Part shown: in pieces, positions 43,001 through 58,000 of the stretch | Layout of the letters: each line of letters opens with the position of its first letter | Position numbering within the stretch: the stretch's first letter is position 1 | Assembly (NCBI GenBank): GCA_000711775.1 | Contig: ARYC01017211.1 | Coordinates: 124,001 to 188,000, forward strand | Reading direction: 5' to 3' | Source of the DNA: Oxytricha trifallax | Taxonomy: Eukaryota > Ciliophora > Spirotrichea > Sporadotrichida > Oxytrichidae | Length of the DNA: 64,000 nt | Made by a program: the position numbers and the translations under genes | Notes under the pieces: model-generated | Database searches by the model: none | Seen by the model: only the letters and a program-made list of their open reading frames with translations | Told to the model about the DNA's origin: nothing

Positions 43001-46000
43001 AACTTTAATTGTGCTTTTTCTTTAAGTGCACTTTGAGGTCTCTAGTATGAGAATATGGCTTCTCACAGAACTCACAGACATACTTCCCATCTTTCTTTTG
43101 ATGCTTGAGATATAACCTTGGCATATCGTTGTGTATATCTCTCAAGTGTCTCTTATAAGTTGACTTGTAAGGGAAAACTTTATTGCATTCTTTGCATTAA
43201 TAGTCAACTTTGGCTGTATTTATTAATGCTCTATGGAGGGTTGTTTAACCTCCTCCTCAATTTACACAGCTTCTATGATACTCCTACTTAATTTTTATTT
43301 AAATCTCAAAGCTAGACGTCAAAGTTGTCATAAGTAGGCTCCCACTGAGTACAAGCGTCTCTGGTCTCTATTTCTTGGTTGCTGGAATGATAACTTTAAT
43401 TGACTCGATCCAAGTAATGCCGCTCTTCTTAACAGGTTAGCGCTCATTTTAGTTTGCTGATAGATATTATTATAATAATGATAAAATATACCTTGATAAA
43501 CTATAGTAGTCGAGTATAAGACACTCTGGTAGATTCTTTGCTGAGAGGTAAGAAAATTAACTAACCATAAAAGACTCTAAGTTGACATATTTAATGAGAA
43601 TTTTAAACATTTTAGAAAATTAAAATACTCCTAATGAAGTTTTGTTTCTCTAGGAGGTCCTCCAAATCAAGTTTGAACTTAATCTGGAGGTAAAATTATT
43701 AAACATTTTTAATTTAATATGCTCCTAATTAAGTTTAACCTTAAAATTTAACTCCTAATAAAGTTCGAACTTAATTTGGAGGACCTCCTAAAATAATTAA
43801 ACATTATTAAGAGAAATTTAATGGAGATAGATTGATAAAATGGAAAGCAATCTGTGAAACTTGGACCAAGTTTTTCAATGCTTCTCCGCATATCTTTTCA
43901 AGGTTGACCTCCAGTAAGTCCTCCCTATTTAGTAGTAAGATTTTAATAAACTTAGAAAGGATATCCATAATTTTAAATTTCATTAACATTTCTAGAAAGA
44001 GGAAGCAAGATGGAGACTATGAATGATGCAATGAACAGAATTTAATCTCAAGATTTAATAGGAAAATTTCGAAGTAAAGAGGACCTCTATAGATATTTGG
44101 TATAGCAAGGTAAGTTCTTAAGTAAGATTAATAAATCCATTATAGTTCGATTGTTCTTGCCAACTTAGGAGGGAACTAAAATCTCATTCTTAAAAGCCTT
44201 ACTGAGTGAAGAGAAAAAAGCTTTTAAGTCTAATGAAATTAGGATGATAGAGATACCTAATACCCTGAAATATCAGTGACAAACCTATATGACGATGCTA
44301 TGAGTGATCCAGACGTAGCTATCTACCTTCCATCAAACCTACAGCTCTCAAATAAGTTGCCAGAGAGAAACTTCTTCTTTGGTGTCCTTGCAACTCTGAA
44401 ACCTGAGTACTTAAAGGAATTATTTAAGAAGCTCACAAGAAACGATACAGCATCTCTCCTGAAGAAAAAGAGAAGCAAGGTATTAAAATAAGTGATACCT
44501 GGCTGTAGGATAAAAGCATCCTTACATCTCAAGTAAGCTTAGTCTTCTAACTTTATAGAAAAACCTGGTACTGCTATATACTTGATGAAAGGGCAGCAAA
44601 TTAAACAGAGAGAGAAAGTCTCAAGTAAAACATGAATTGAGTAAGAGGCTCTCAAGATTTATAAAAGCCAGAAGAGATGAACATAGATGCAGGAGCTGGC
44701 ACTAAGAGAAGAAACATAGGCCCAAGCAAGCCATAGGAAGAAGAAAAAAGAATGAGAAGCCAAATCCCTTTACGGGAAAATTTAATATGTGAACTTATTC
44801 ATTTGTTTAAATCTAAAACTTATTTATAAGCACAAAACATCCATTCTCTTGCGCATACTATAGCTTTCTCATCGCTGACTCTCTTTGCAGCACTCTTAAA
44901 AAATCTACTGTATCTTTCTTCAGATTTTGCATCAAGTGATAGAGTAGAAGTTTCTTTTAGTGACTTTTCAATAACCCCAAATATAATTCAATTCCATTGA
45001 ACGGACTGTGTGGAACATTAAATACAGGTGTTATATTTAGCCTTTCATATTCCTCCCTTGTGTCTTTAGTTTTGTGGACAGATAAGTTATCTACTAATAG
45101 AATAATGTCTTACTTATCTCTGTGTTATATACAAGAACTTTATGCATTATTCGATCTTTATTGTGCGAGGGTGGATAACAAAAGTCTAGAGGCCATTATT
45201 TTCGTTTATTTCATCAAGTATAGCATTAGTTTAAACCTTAACCTTCTAATCATATACTTTAATATTGCTATATTTTTAATACCAAGACCTTGATATGAAG
45301 GTATTAAACGTGAATACTGTCTCATAAGCGTGTATGAACTTAATGTTATTAGTAATAGCCCTCTGAATTTAATCGAATATATAGTTTAAATTATCCTTAT
45401 AAAATGGAACATTAAAGTCAATCACTCTCTTAATGCGATTGACTGTCTTGCAAGATATTCCGTTCTTTTTATATATGTAGCTATCGATTAAGCAGAGATA
45501 TGAAGTTCAGGAAATTGGCGATGAAACATCACAGTTCTCTAGGCCAGAGAGAAATGAGCCCAGTATTAAAGAGTCCTATCATTGATAAGAAAGTCAATAT
45601 GATGCTGCTAAAATTTTAAGGATCTCTTAGGCTTAGAATTAAGATCCTATCTTTTTAAATTCAATGCAAATAGACAGTGAGACCTCACAATTGCAGGAGA
45701 TTTATGGATTAGTCATGAAATAGATGTATAATTAATAACAGGCATGAGTTATTAACTATATTCATCACATCCGAAGCGCAACTTAAACAATAAATCTAAA
45801 TACTCACAGTCATAAACAGACCCCAAATTTCGCATATACTCATTTAAATAACTAATATTTAAATATTAAACCCCTACATAAACCCTTTTAAAACCCTAAT
45901 AAAGTATGCATTAATAGTCTACTTTTATAAATCAAAAATTAAATCAAACTACTGAAAGGGTTTTAGGGTCTTGAATATGGTATTTGATTGAAAGAGAATT

Positions 46001-49000
46001 AAAAATCAGTTGGACTTTACTATTGGCGGTTTCCCCCTCTATCGCATCCCTGGAGCGAGATAACTCGACTTTAGCTTTAAGTGAATTGTTTAGTTGATTT
46101 TAATGTCAAAATTAAAGTGGAGTTATCTCGTTCCAGGATGCGATGAAGGGGTACCGCCAATAGTAAAGTCCATCTAATTTTTAATTCCCTATCGAACAAG
46201 TACCATATTGTCTAGACATCCAGAAAGTTAATGCCACGATTTTAATTTATTATATTATTAATTTCCCAAATCAAATTTATTCCTGTAATATTTGAATTAT
46301 ATCTAACAATTAATTATAATAAAGGAATTAAGACTATAATTTATACTTTTTTTAAAAAAATTGATTTTAAAATCCAATTAATTTTATTAATTATATATTA
46401 CTGATGCTATTGTTTTTTTTAATATAAAGCAGTAATCCCTTTTTTCTATTTCTTTCATATTTTAAATTTAAATTCTTATTATATTAATGACTTTACGATT
46501 ATAATTGTTTATTTGGAATTAAAAAATTATATGTTTTTTAATGTAATGTAAATATGGTTATTGTTTATGAATTTTATTAGAGTAAACAATCAATTAAAAT
46601 TTACACTATTCACTTCTATGAATTAAATGACTTATTTTATTTTTTAAATAAAATATCATAAAATATAAATTCATTAAACTTAAATTTTTAGATTTTCATT
46701 TTTAGCAATTAAATTATTTCCTAATTTTATCTTAAAACTTAGTAATAAATTAATCCCATCTACTATTAAAATTAATGTTTCTATTATTTTTTCGTAAAAA
46801 TTTAATATTAAAAATAAGATATTACTTCGCTAATTTTCTTTGTAATAATAATTTTAAGTAATGAAAAGAATTCAATTATTTACTCGAACTTATATAATTA
46901 TTTTAATAAATTTATTCTTAGGAAATAATTTTATTCTTAAAACTATTTGTATGTCTTAAATCCTTACTTTATTTTCAAACCAATGTTTATTTAAAAATTT
47001 GTAATTAATAATAAATAGATCCAAGATGCTTAAGAACTACTTGGTTAAACAATAAAAACATATGTAATTGTATTTATTATACAATATCATACTTAATGCC
47101 TGCAAACATCAAATTATAAATAATTTCTCAAAAGTATTTTAAGTATATTTATGTTTTATTGATAAATTTAAATTAACTGTTTCTGTAATAAAAAATAAAT
47201 TAATATATTTATTATTATGCAAGTCAAAAACTCATTTAAATAAAATGACTGTTTTTTTTTTGTAATTTACTATTTAAGTAAATATTAATAAGTATCGATT
47301 TGGATTAAAACATAATCATTATTAATTGATTTATATAAAAAAAGAACCTAAATAATTAAGTATTTAAAGTCTTGCATAAAAGAATTCTTTTTTTATATAT
47401 TTTATTAAAAGAAGTAAGAACTAATATTCTATAAAATTGTTTTTTTAGTTTATTTAATATATTGATTACAAATTAGTTTTTAGAAACTGTTAATAACTAA
47501 TTAAATTAATTTGATATTTATTTATTTACTGATAATTTTTTTTTATTTTTATAGTTTAAATTTTTATACAAACGACTATTTAAATAAATCTCATTGTAAG
47601 GAAAAATAAATATTAATTCTCAATCGAAATTAAAGAAAAAAAATATTAAAAAAACTATATATTTAAAACTATTTATCCTTTTATTCTTCAAGAAAAGTAA
47701 CAAATCAATCAAATTAATATGGAATTAAATTAAAAAAATAAGTTAAAACTTTCTTAATAAATTTGGTTAGAATAATTTTAATATATTATACCGTCTGGAA
47801 AGAGGTAAATAGATGTTATTTAACTTTTCTATGTGGCAGTCTCTTCAACAAGCTTAATTACATACATTAATTATAATGTATCACCATGAAGTTTTGCATT
47901 AATATTTTAAATTAAATTATTTTAGTATATATTTTTTATTGCAATGAAGCCTTTATTGCATATAAAAATAATAAATATATTTAAGAAAGCTTCTAGGATA
48001 TAATTTCATATTAATAATATTTTGGAAATTGAAGAAAATGTAAAGATGATCTGTTTTGTTAAATAAGATTTAATATAATTTAATTTACTTTAATAAAAAA
48101 TAGATTTGGTGTGAATTAGTAGGATTATTGAAATCAGCTCAAATTTTTATAGAGTTTAGTTGTTCTAAGCTTTGATAATTTAATACAAGATTTGGATAAA
48201 ATTAATGAATATGATCATAAGTTGAGATAATATAATAGCTATCTAATGATTGACTATCAATAGCTTAAATATTTAAATATATTCTATTCTCTATTTTTTA
48301 ATCTTAAATATTCATAGAAATATCTAGTATAAAATATGATTTTTTAAATTACTTGAATAGAAGAAGCTATTCTTAATTTATCTATATTTTATGAAACCTG
48401 AACAGTTTTCCAAAATTTAAAAAAATATATGTATATATAATTCTGTATTATTTTCAAATATTTTACTTATAATAATAGTTTCAACTAGTTTTAGATTAAT
48501 ATTCTTATTTTCGTTGAGATTAACAGTTGATGTCTATAATGTTCTAAGAAATACAGTGCGATAATTATTAACTTCATTTTAATACATTCCAATAAAAGGC
48601 TTTTCGTTCAACACTCCTCCGTAAACAATTTTATAAATAATTTCATTATAATTAATTATTTCTATTTAATTAAGTTGAAAGTGGTATGAAAGTCAATTGA
48701 GTATACTTCAGAATAATCTGCCTCGTAGTCCCCAATAACTTGAGGTAAAGTTCATATAAAATTAAAAATATTCGTAGTAAAATATTCAATATAAATTTAG
48801 CTGTTTCTTTGAATGGCAATAAACTTTTAAGCTAAACATCAAAATTATTTAACATAGTTTATCACAATAAATTAAAAGATGATCTTACTCAAACGCATTA
48901 GTTGCAAGAAATAAGAATTAGGAGAGAACAATCATGAAGATGATAATTATAAAATAAATCTTTTAAAAATACTATTGATTATGAAAAATTGAATAATATA

Positions 49001-52000
49001 TTAATTATGTAGTAAACATATATAATGTGTGGAGGAAATATGCATGCTCTTATTAGCATTGAATGGAAAACAGAACCAGCTACAGTTGAGGAGATCCAAC
49101 AGTGTTATAAACAATAACACCATAATTTACTATTACTACTCCTACTGCAGGAACAACTACTATTCCTGAAGAGCCATTGTTCTTAAACCACAAAGTTAAA
49201 CTTAAAAGAATTTGATCAGATTCTTCAAAGATCATGACATACACATCTAAGTAAAAGTTGGTGAGAAAGTGAAAGTGTATCAGATTCAGCATTATGGAAA
49301 ATGCCCACTCTTTGATGATGAAGGAATTAGTCCCATTGAAGCTTATGAAATTTAAACCGAGCAAGATAAAAAAATAATAATCACATAGGGACTGTTTAAC
49401 GGAACAGACTCTAGCAATTACATGTCTGATACAGTTCTAACATACATAGTGGTATTATACTTCAAACAAAATTATACCACACATTATGTATAATACTGAT
49501 TAATATTTAGTATTTTAAGAATTTTGATCTGTAAATTTAAAATTTCTCAATTTTACCATAGTGATTCACTACTACCACTATCGTAGGAATACATTCGATT
49601 TGGGGAAATGAATTAAAAATAAAATTAATTAATTATTAATTACCTTCAGTTATGTTCTTGGAAATTGTCTCCAAACCCTCACAATATTATACTCTCTGGA
49701 TAGCGCATTAAAAATGAGACGGTGGTTGTTATTGCTATAATCATTTTATCTCTTCTCCCAAGCAAGAAAAACCTATAATACTATTTTTGGGAGTTAGCTC
49801 AAAACCAAAATATCTCGCTTCCTGGGATGATTCAAGAATATTGTCAGCAACAAAGTCCAGCTAAATTGCGGGATCTACCGTAGAATCAATTTATTTTTGA
49901 ATTTTGAGTCACTTTGGATTTGATAACTCTTATGATTTTAATATTTAGTTAATTTAATTTAAATTCATTTTCCCAAGTCGAATGTATTCTTACAATACTA
50001 ATAAATTAATAAAATTAGATTCACTTAACTTTCTGGAAACCTAGATTTTATAGTATATGCTTGAAAATGAATTAAAATTCGCTTGATTTTGATATTTGCT
50101 GTATAAATTTATCTCATTCCTAGTACGAAATAAACTACTTTAATTTTGGCTTTAAAATCAACTAAACAAATCAACAAATATTAAAGTAGATTTATCTCGT
50201 TTCAGAGATGCGATAAATGCGTCCAGCAATATAAAAATCCAGAAAATTTTTAATTCCCTATCTAGTAAGCACTATAATGTCTAAGTTTTCAGAAAGTTAA
50301 CTGCCACTAACTTAGTTAATAGTTTAGTTTTAATTTAGTATTTTGTATTTTATTTTTCATAATCAAATGTATTCCAACAATAGTATTAATTATTAATTGT
50401 GTTCTAGTCGACTTTATCCATTTTAATAATTTTATTATTGTTTGAAGAAATTTTCAATAATAATTACGAATAAAATCATGTAAATTATTATTAACTTCAG
50501 GGGTAAATTAAGTTATTTAAATTTATATAAAATTAGTTAAATTTTCTCCTTTCTTTAAGTTATTTATCATCATTATCATTTAGATAAATTTTATTTTTTT
50601 TAAGTATATCATTTATTAATAAATTTTTTTTCTCTAATAATTTTGAATATAATGAATTAATTAATTAATTTTTTATTCATGATACGTAATATATTGATTA
50701 AAAAAGATTTTGGCAATATTAATTTAATTTTTAGGCCCCAAATTTAAAAAACTTTTATAATTTATGTGTCTAATATAAATTATAAGATTATCTAAAAGTG
50801 GAGAAAATTATCTTACAATTATAATCAAAAATGTAATAATTATTTTTAGACCTAAATTAAATTAAATTTTGAATGATAAATTTAAATTCAAATCCCCTAT
50901 AAAAATAAATTTTAATCATTAAAAAGAAATTAATTTCTTATTCTTATATTAAGCTCATTTATATTCATAATTCAGCAAGTTCAAATAAAAAATTTAAAAG
51001 CAAAATAATTGAAAAAATATCATCGAGATAAATATTACTTAAATACAAAAATAATTTATTATCAACTCAACTAAGTCGAAGTGTTTATTCTATAATAACA
51101 TATAAACAAACATTACAATTAAAATTAAATATATAAACAATTTAGAAATATATAATAAAAAGAGGATTTCTTCTTCTATTATCAATTAAAAGATTCCAAA
51201 AACAGAAGTTTTATACAAAATGTACTGTCTTAAATTTATCTATTTATTGTAAAAATGATTTTATAATATCTATATATAATTCAGATTCATATGTTTTAAT
51301 CTGTTGTTTCATAATTTAATAATAGTAGACACTTTTATCTCAATGTTCAAATTCAGATTTATGATTTATAATAGGAAATTAATAATTTTAATCAAAAGAT
51401 TAATATATTAAAAAGTATTCGTAAGGATGAAACGCTGGTGAAGATAGAGCACTCACTTAAACTGTAAGTTTCAAAAAGAGAATAATCTTTAATTTTTATT
51501 TTTTAGTGGTCCTACCTAGTAAGATAACAAGTGCTTCGCAGTGTGACACAAAGAGAGGACTTAGAAGACTTTGAAATTTATTAGGATGAAGATAAGGATG
51601 ATGATAATAAAGATTAATCGCTTTGTTAGATATTTCCATTTTTTATTCGTAAAATAAGTATTCTGATTAACTTTTATAATAATTTTTAATTCACTAAATT
51701 CTCCAAATTATGAATTATGATTATCTTAAAAATGTGAAAATTTAATGATTTTTAATTACTTTGTGAGTAATGATTTTCCAAAAACAAAAATAAATTTCCT
51801 AAAGTTAATATCACTATCTTTTGGCAAAAGAAGTTTGTCTTCAATGTGAAATCATTTTTATAAAATTTATACATGCAAAAAACTGTTGGTATTTATAAAA
51901 AAATATTGTATAATATGCCAAAAGTTATGTTTAAAATTGAGAGACGAAAAAAATTAAATTAATTTAAAAAGAGAAATTAGTATATTTCTTATGTAAATAA

Positions 52001-55000
52001 TCCAAGATAAACTTGCCCATATAACTAACTCGTACGGAAACATGAAAAAGAATAAATATGCATAATTTACTTTTCTCTTTTAAGAATGATTAAATTGACA
52101 CTAATATTATTGCTCTTAGCATAATAAAAGCATGATAAAAAGGTAAGTTTCTAAGAATAGTTTACAAAAAGAGTTTGGAGTTACTGGTCAAATGAATACT
52201 ATGAAATTACTCTAGAAAGATGAGAGATTCTATCCAAACTATCAGAACTTTAATGGATAGAGATGCAGAATATGTGATAATAACAAGTAAATCTTAGCAT
52301 CTAAAATCAATAAAATCAAGATTTAGAGCTCAACAAAACAATTCCTGTAATTGCAAAAAGTTGTATAGATACTTCTCTCTAAACCTACCTAATTAAGATG
52401 ACTATTTTTTGAAAAATAAAATATCAAGTATTATTAATTCTCTCACAATTATTATCCTTTAAACCACCTCCAAGAGATAATAAATTTTAAATTGAGTTTA
52501 CTAATGAGTGTAAAATAATAACACAAGCAAAGGTTAAAGAACGCAGTTACTTAATCAAGCTAGATGCTGTTCTTTTTTGCCAAGGATAAAATTTTCTTTC
52601 AGACTTCAAATCTTTGAAGTGACACTCAAAGATTTGTTAATCGGACAAAAGAGTTACAAGTAGCTTGATATAATTGTAACTTTAATCTTTTAAGGTAAAT
52701 ATGATTTCTAAGTAAAACTTTGCTCTGAGAGATATGAAGCCTATTAATATATTAGATGAACTTTTTATCTTTTTAAGTGACAATAATTGACTTCAACCAT
52801 GCTTTCAGGACGGAAATGTCGAAGCTTGAGGGTGTTACAGTCTATTATCCAAAAATAGATGACAGAAGGGATGAGGAATTACAATTGGGATGCGAGGGCT
52901 CTGCCACCTATAAAATAGAGTCGATATATTTCTCAACGATTTCTACTCTACAAGATACGAAATGGACATAAAGTAAAGAATAAAAAAATTTATAGATAAG
53001 TCCGAGACTATCTCAATCTGTGAAATAAATCATTGAGTCAATAATTTTAAATCCAAAAACATGAGCAGAGATATTAAGTAATCAGATAAAGTAGTTGATG
53101 AGAAAAAAAAATGTAGCTTTTACCGCACAATCCTAACTTTGCCATGAGTGATTAAAATATATGTCGACAATCTAATTTACATTCGAAATTCTTTTCAACA
53201 ACAATCCATAAAATATTAAACTTCCCTACAATTTAAAACACTTAAATACCTCATTAGGAGTTTTGCCGTTTTTATTGCGATAGAGACCATTTTTTTGACC
53301 ATTACATAAATTAACAAAAGTTAATTCCTTAGCCTTCTTAAAGTTTTAAATTTAAGAAATATTTTACTAAATGTATCCAGTCAGTCTTTACAATTATAAA
53401 TCTTCTAAGTATTTAAAATATGATTCTAATTATTAATAATAAAACAAATTATATTATAAAATAAGAAAATAATAATTAATTAATATATTAAAAAAAATAA
53501 TTATTCTGCATTTAATATCAATGTTAATTTTTTTAATTACTAAATTCAAAAAACATTCTAAATATTTATTTATTTTTCAATTTGTTTTTTCTAGTTAATA
53601 TATTATTAATCGATCTACCTCCTAAAGAGCGGTTTATATATTTCAAAATATAATATTCAGTGTTATTAATTGCTTATATATTCAGTAAGCACACTTTGAG
53701 CACAAGAGAGACAAAATATATATTGAAAAAAGATTAATTGATGTATCTATAATTTTAGAAGCACACATTGGAGATTGGAACTCATTCAGTAGTTACAGGT
53801 CTTGCCACATAAGAGATGTAGCTAAGGTGATAAATACTCAGGAGAACCAATATTAACTTTTTATTTCATTTAAGATGAAAAACTATAGAAGGTACATACT
53901 TCTTAAGAAATATTGCTATATTTAGTTAATAATGGAAAATATATGTGAATACTTACATATATTACTGATTTTATATAATTGAGCTCTATAATTAGGTTTT
54001 GATTTATTTATTTAATTCCTCTTGCCTTAAATTTTCCATTACTACAAAAATATAATATTCCATATTTAAAGGTTAAGAAAACTTGTTGTCTCTTTATTAT
54101 TCTTGCACTGTTACTTTACTGATATTTTATTACTCATAATCTTATTGAATAATAATTCAATAAAATATCTATATATTGAAATTTGATTTCATATTAATAA
54201 TTTGAATCATGAATTATTTATGATTTTTTTGGAAATAAAGTGAATTTTATTTTATAAGTGATTAAAAATAAACAAAAATGAAAAAATGTCTGATCAAAAG
54301 GTGCAGTGTCATTTAATTTTAATGTAAGTTACAAAAAACATATCTAACTATTTATTTTTATAGAGGTTGCACCTGGTAAGACTGAGGGCATCAACGAAGA
54401 GGGAGTTCAAGAATTCACATAGAGAAGGGCAATTGCATATGAATCTAAGCGATAAAGACGATGAAGATAAGGATGAACAGGAAGATGAAAAGTCGTATTA
54501 GATTTACTAATTCTATTACCACTATTACTATTATTACTAATTTATTTTAGTTTAAATATCAACTTATTTCAAAAAAATCTTGATTATACATTTTAATAAA
54601 ATAATAAGTAAAAATAAATTTATCTTCAAATAAGAAAATATCGCATTTAACAAGATACTAATTAATTTCATGCCTTATATAGTAAATATAAAATAATTAA
54701 TAAAATGTGTTGAAATTTTAATTCTTAAGTTCATTAGTATAAAATATTTCTGCCCATATTACTACAACTGAAAGATATTTACATATTGTAATTAATTCAA
54801 ATATGTAGATTTCTGATGTTTTTAACCTGCTAAACTAGTAGCTGGCTAAGTGTGCCAAATTCATAAAATACTTTATATCTTAACTTATTTTTGAAAAATT
54901 AAAGCTATTCCCGATTTTATATACTCATGCTCAATCAACTAATGGAAAAGAACAATTTTTCTATATGCTCATTTAAAGCTTTATAGCAGGAAAATGAGGT

Positions 55001-58000
55001 TTGTACGAAAGTTCATGTATGATTTATATTCAAAAATATACTATTAATTAAGTAAAATTAATAATTATAAGTTCTTAATAATTTTATTATTTTAATATTA
55101 AACTTTTCAATTGTACGTTATCTAACTATTAAATAAAATTTTAGTTATTTAGTAGTAAATTTAATTTTACAAAGCTATATTCTTGATATTTGATTATTAA
55201 ATTTTACTATTATCTTAACGACTTTAAAATGTGTTTTTAGCATCATCCTGTTAGTTTATTCCAAAATTAAATCCTTTAATCAAATTGCATTTTTAATCAT
55301 TAATATTTGTAGATAAATCTCTATTATTACGATATAATTAATAGGTATGTGAAGATCATTATAAGATTTAAACTTTCCATAAAAATTGTAAAGTAATTAT
55401 ATTATAATGATTACTTAAGCAAACTTAGTATATTGATTTGTATCTTAAATTTATTCTACATCTACAGACACATCTAGATTAATAAATTATTTTTTTCATA
55501 GTAATAATTTTTCAAATATTTTTTGTAATTAGTAAATATCTGTTGTAGAAATTTATTCGATTTGGAAAAATAAGTTAATACTTACTTAATATATAATCGA
55601 ATTTGTGGTAGTTAACTTTCTAAAAGCTATAAATTTGGTACTAGTTCGATTAAGAATTCAAAATTAACTGGACTTTACTATTGGCGGAACCCCTCTATCG
55701 CATCCCTGAAGCGAGTTAACTAGATTTCAATTTTGGATAATTTGTTTAGTTGACTATAATGCTTAAATTAAAGTCGATTTATCTCGCTCCAGGATTCAAA
55801 AGAGGGGCTCAGCCAAAAGTAAAGTCCAGCTAATTTTGAATTCTCTATCGAACAAGAACCATATTTTATAGGTTATTTTAAAGTTACTACCATAAATTCG
55901 ATTATAAATTAATTTATTTAACCAAATCGAATGTATTTCTACAATAGTGAGATTGGTATTACTAGTTATTAATAGCTACATAAGTCTATTATAAATTCTC
56001 TTTCGATTTATTAATAAACCTTTTGAGTAGATAGAAATCTTTTTCTAAATTATATCTATCTACATTCCAAATATGAAAGCATTATAAACGAGAAAAGAAA
56101 AATATGGATTGAACTATAGGCTAATATCCTATAATTATTAATAATGATATTGTAAGTTATTGAAAATTTAATTTATCATATGAAGAGCTTCATTTCATAA
56201 TCTAGTGAGTATGTATCTAAAAAACGGATAAAAGCCAAAAATAACATATAGAATTTTAAAATTTATAAGATAAAAATTGAAGTATAATTTAAAATCATAT
56301 TAAAAAGGCCATTAAAAACACCAAAATCCCTTAATGAGGTTTATAAGTGCTTGATTTGTTAGGAATTTGTAAGGGGTTGAGGTTATTAATCAAATGCTTG
56401 GAAAAAATTACGAGCTTTTGGGGTATATTAATGATGAAGAGTATATAGATTTAGTGTTTAAACTGCGTTATGGATGTGATATATACGTACTCGATTATAA
56501 GTCAATTGCACTGCTCTTAAAGCGAAGTCCATCAACTGTTCGCTCCCTCTGCTTTATAGCAGTATAACTAAAACAATTAGCTAAAATAGCTTATTTTGGG
56601 TGAAATAATTAAGTAAATCAACTTTACTCATTTCTTTTTAATTATATTAATTTATTTATATTTTTAGGTACTCTACCGTATTTAGCCTGTTTTGCGGTAG
56701 AGTACCTTAATTATATTAATTATTGATTTATTTAAAATTAAATGCTTTAGATAAGTAAGAAATTTAGTTTTCCGAAAAAGTAATATATATTATAACATAA
56801 AAATAAAAAGAAGAAAAAAATAATATGTTGAATATCGAGAAAATCTATTCAAGAAAGTACATCGAAATAGAAAATATTAAGTAATAATTATATTTAATTT
56901 TAAGAACAAATTATATATTACTTTTTCGGAAAACTAAATTTCATACTTATCTAAAGCATTTAATTTTAAATAAATCAATAATTAATATAATTAAGGTACT
57001 CTACCGCAAAACAGGCTAAATGCGGTAGAGTACCTAAAAATATAAATAAATTAATATAATTTTATAAGAAATGACTATAGTTGATTTACTAAATTATTTC
57101 ACCCAAAATAAGCTATTTTAGCTTAATAATAGCTGAATTCTAAGCCTTAGAGGAAGTCAAAGTTTCTATAGAAGCATGTTGCTATCTAATCAATGAAAAG
57201 AATTAAAGTGTTGGGCTCACTTTACTTTCGACCAACGAGCTACTATATTTCACCGCCAGTTCCCTGAGTTGAAGATCTCTGTATAGTCTGTTGCAAACAT
57301 TTATAAACGAAATGGTATCTCTTAAAAAGTTGATAATCGTGTCAAGAGAGTAATTGATTTCACTCTGCAATTTTACAACAATAACCTAAATTATATTTAT
57401 AATTAAATGCAGAGTGTCTGATAGAATAATATTAAGTTTATTCATGGTGAGGAGGCTGTGTTTACCTTCAACGCTCTCATCTAGAAGTCTTGGTATAAGA
57501 GGCATAGTAATATAGAAGTATATGATTAGAAAGTCAAGGTATAAACAATGCCAATTCTTGGAGGTATTAGCGAGGATGCTGGTTTGGAAACTTATGTTAT
57601 TAATCCTCGCTCTATTATGAAAGAGCAGTATATAAAGTTTTTAGAACAGCTTAGAAAGAAGTACCCTGAATAAGAGATTTTACTGTTTGTTGATAATCTT
57701 TCTGTTCATAAGACTAAAGAAACAAGGAAGAGTTATGAACAACTTAGAATAACGCCAGTGTTTAACGTACCTTACAGTCCATAGTTTATTTTAATTGAGT
57801 TCTACTGGGGTATATTAAAAGGTCATTACAAGAAACTGCTGCTATACCACTTGATGCATGACCTACCTATCGATACTTTTGACTTCATTAAAAGTTCAGC
57901 GATGAGGGTAGATAATTAATTGGCTTAAAAGTGTGTTAAAGAGTGGAGAGTGAATGAATATAAATAAGTTTTGTATTTAAGTTAATGAATATTTAAGTCA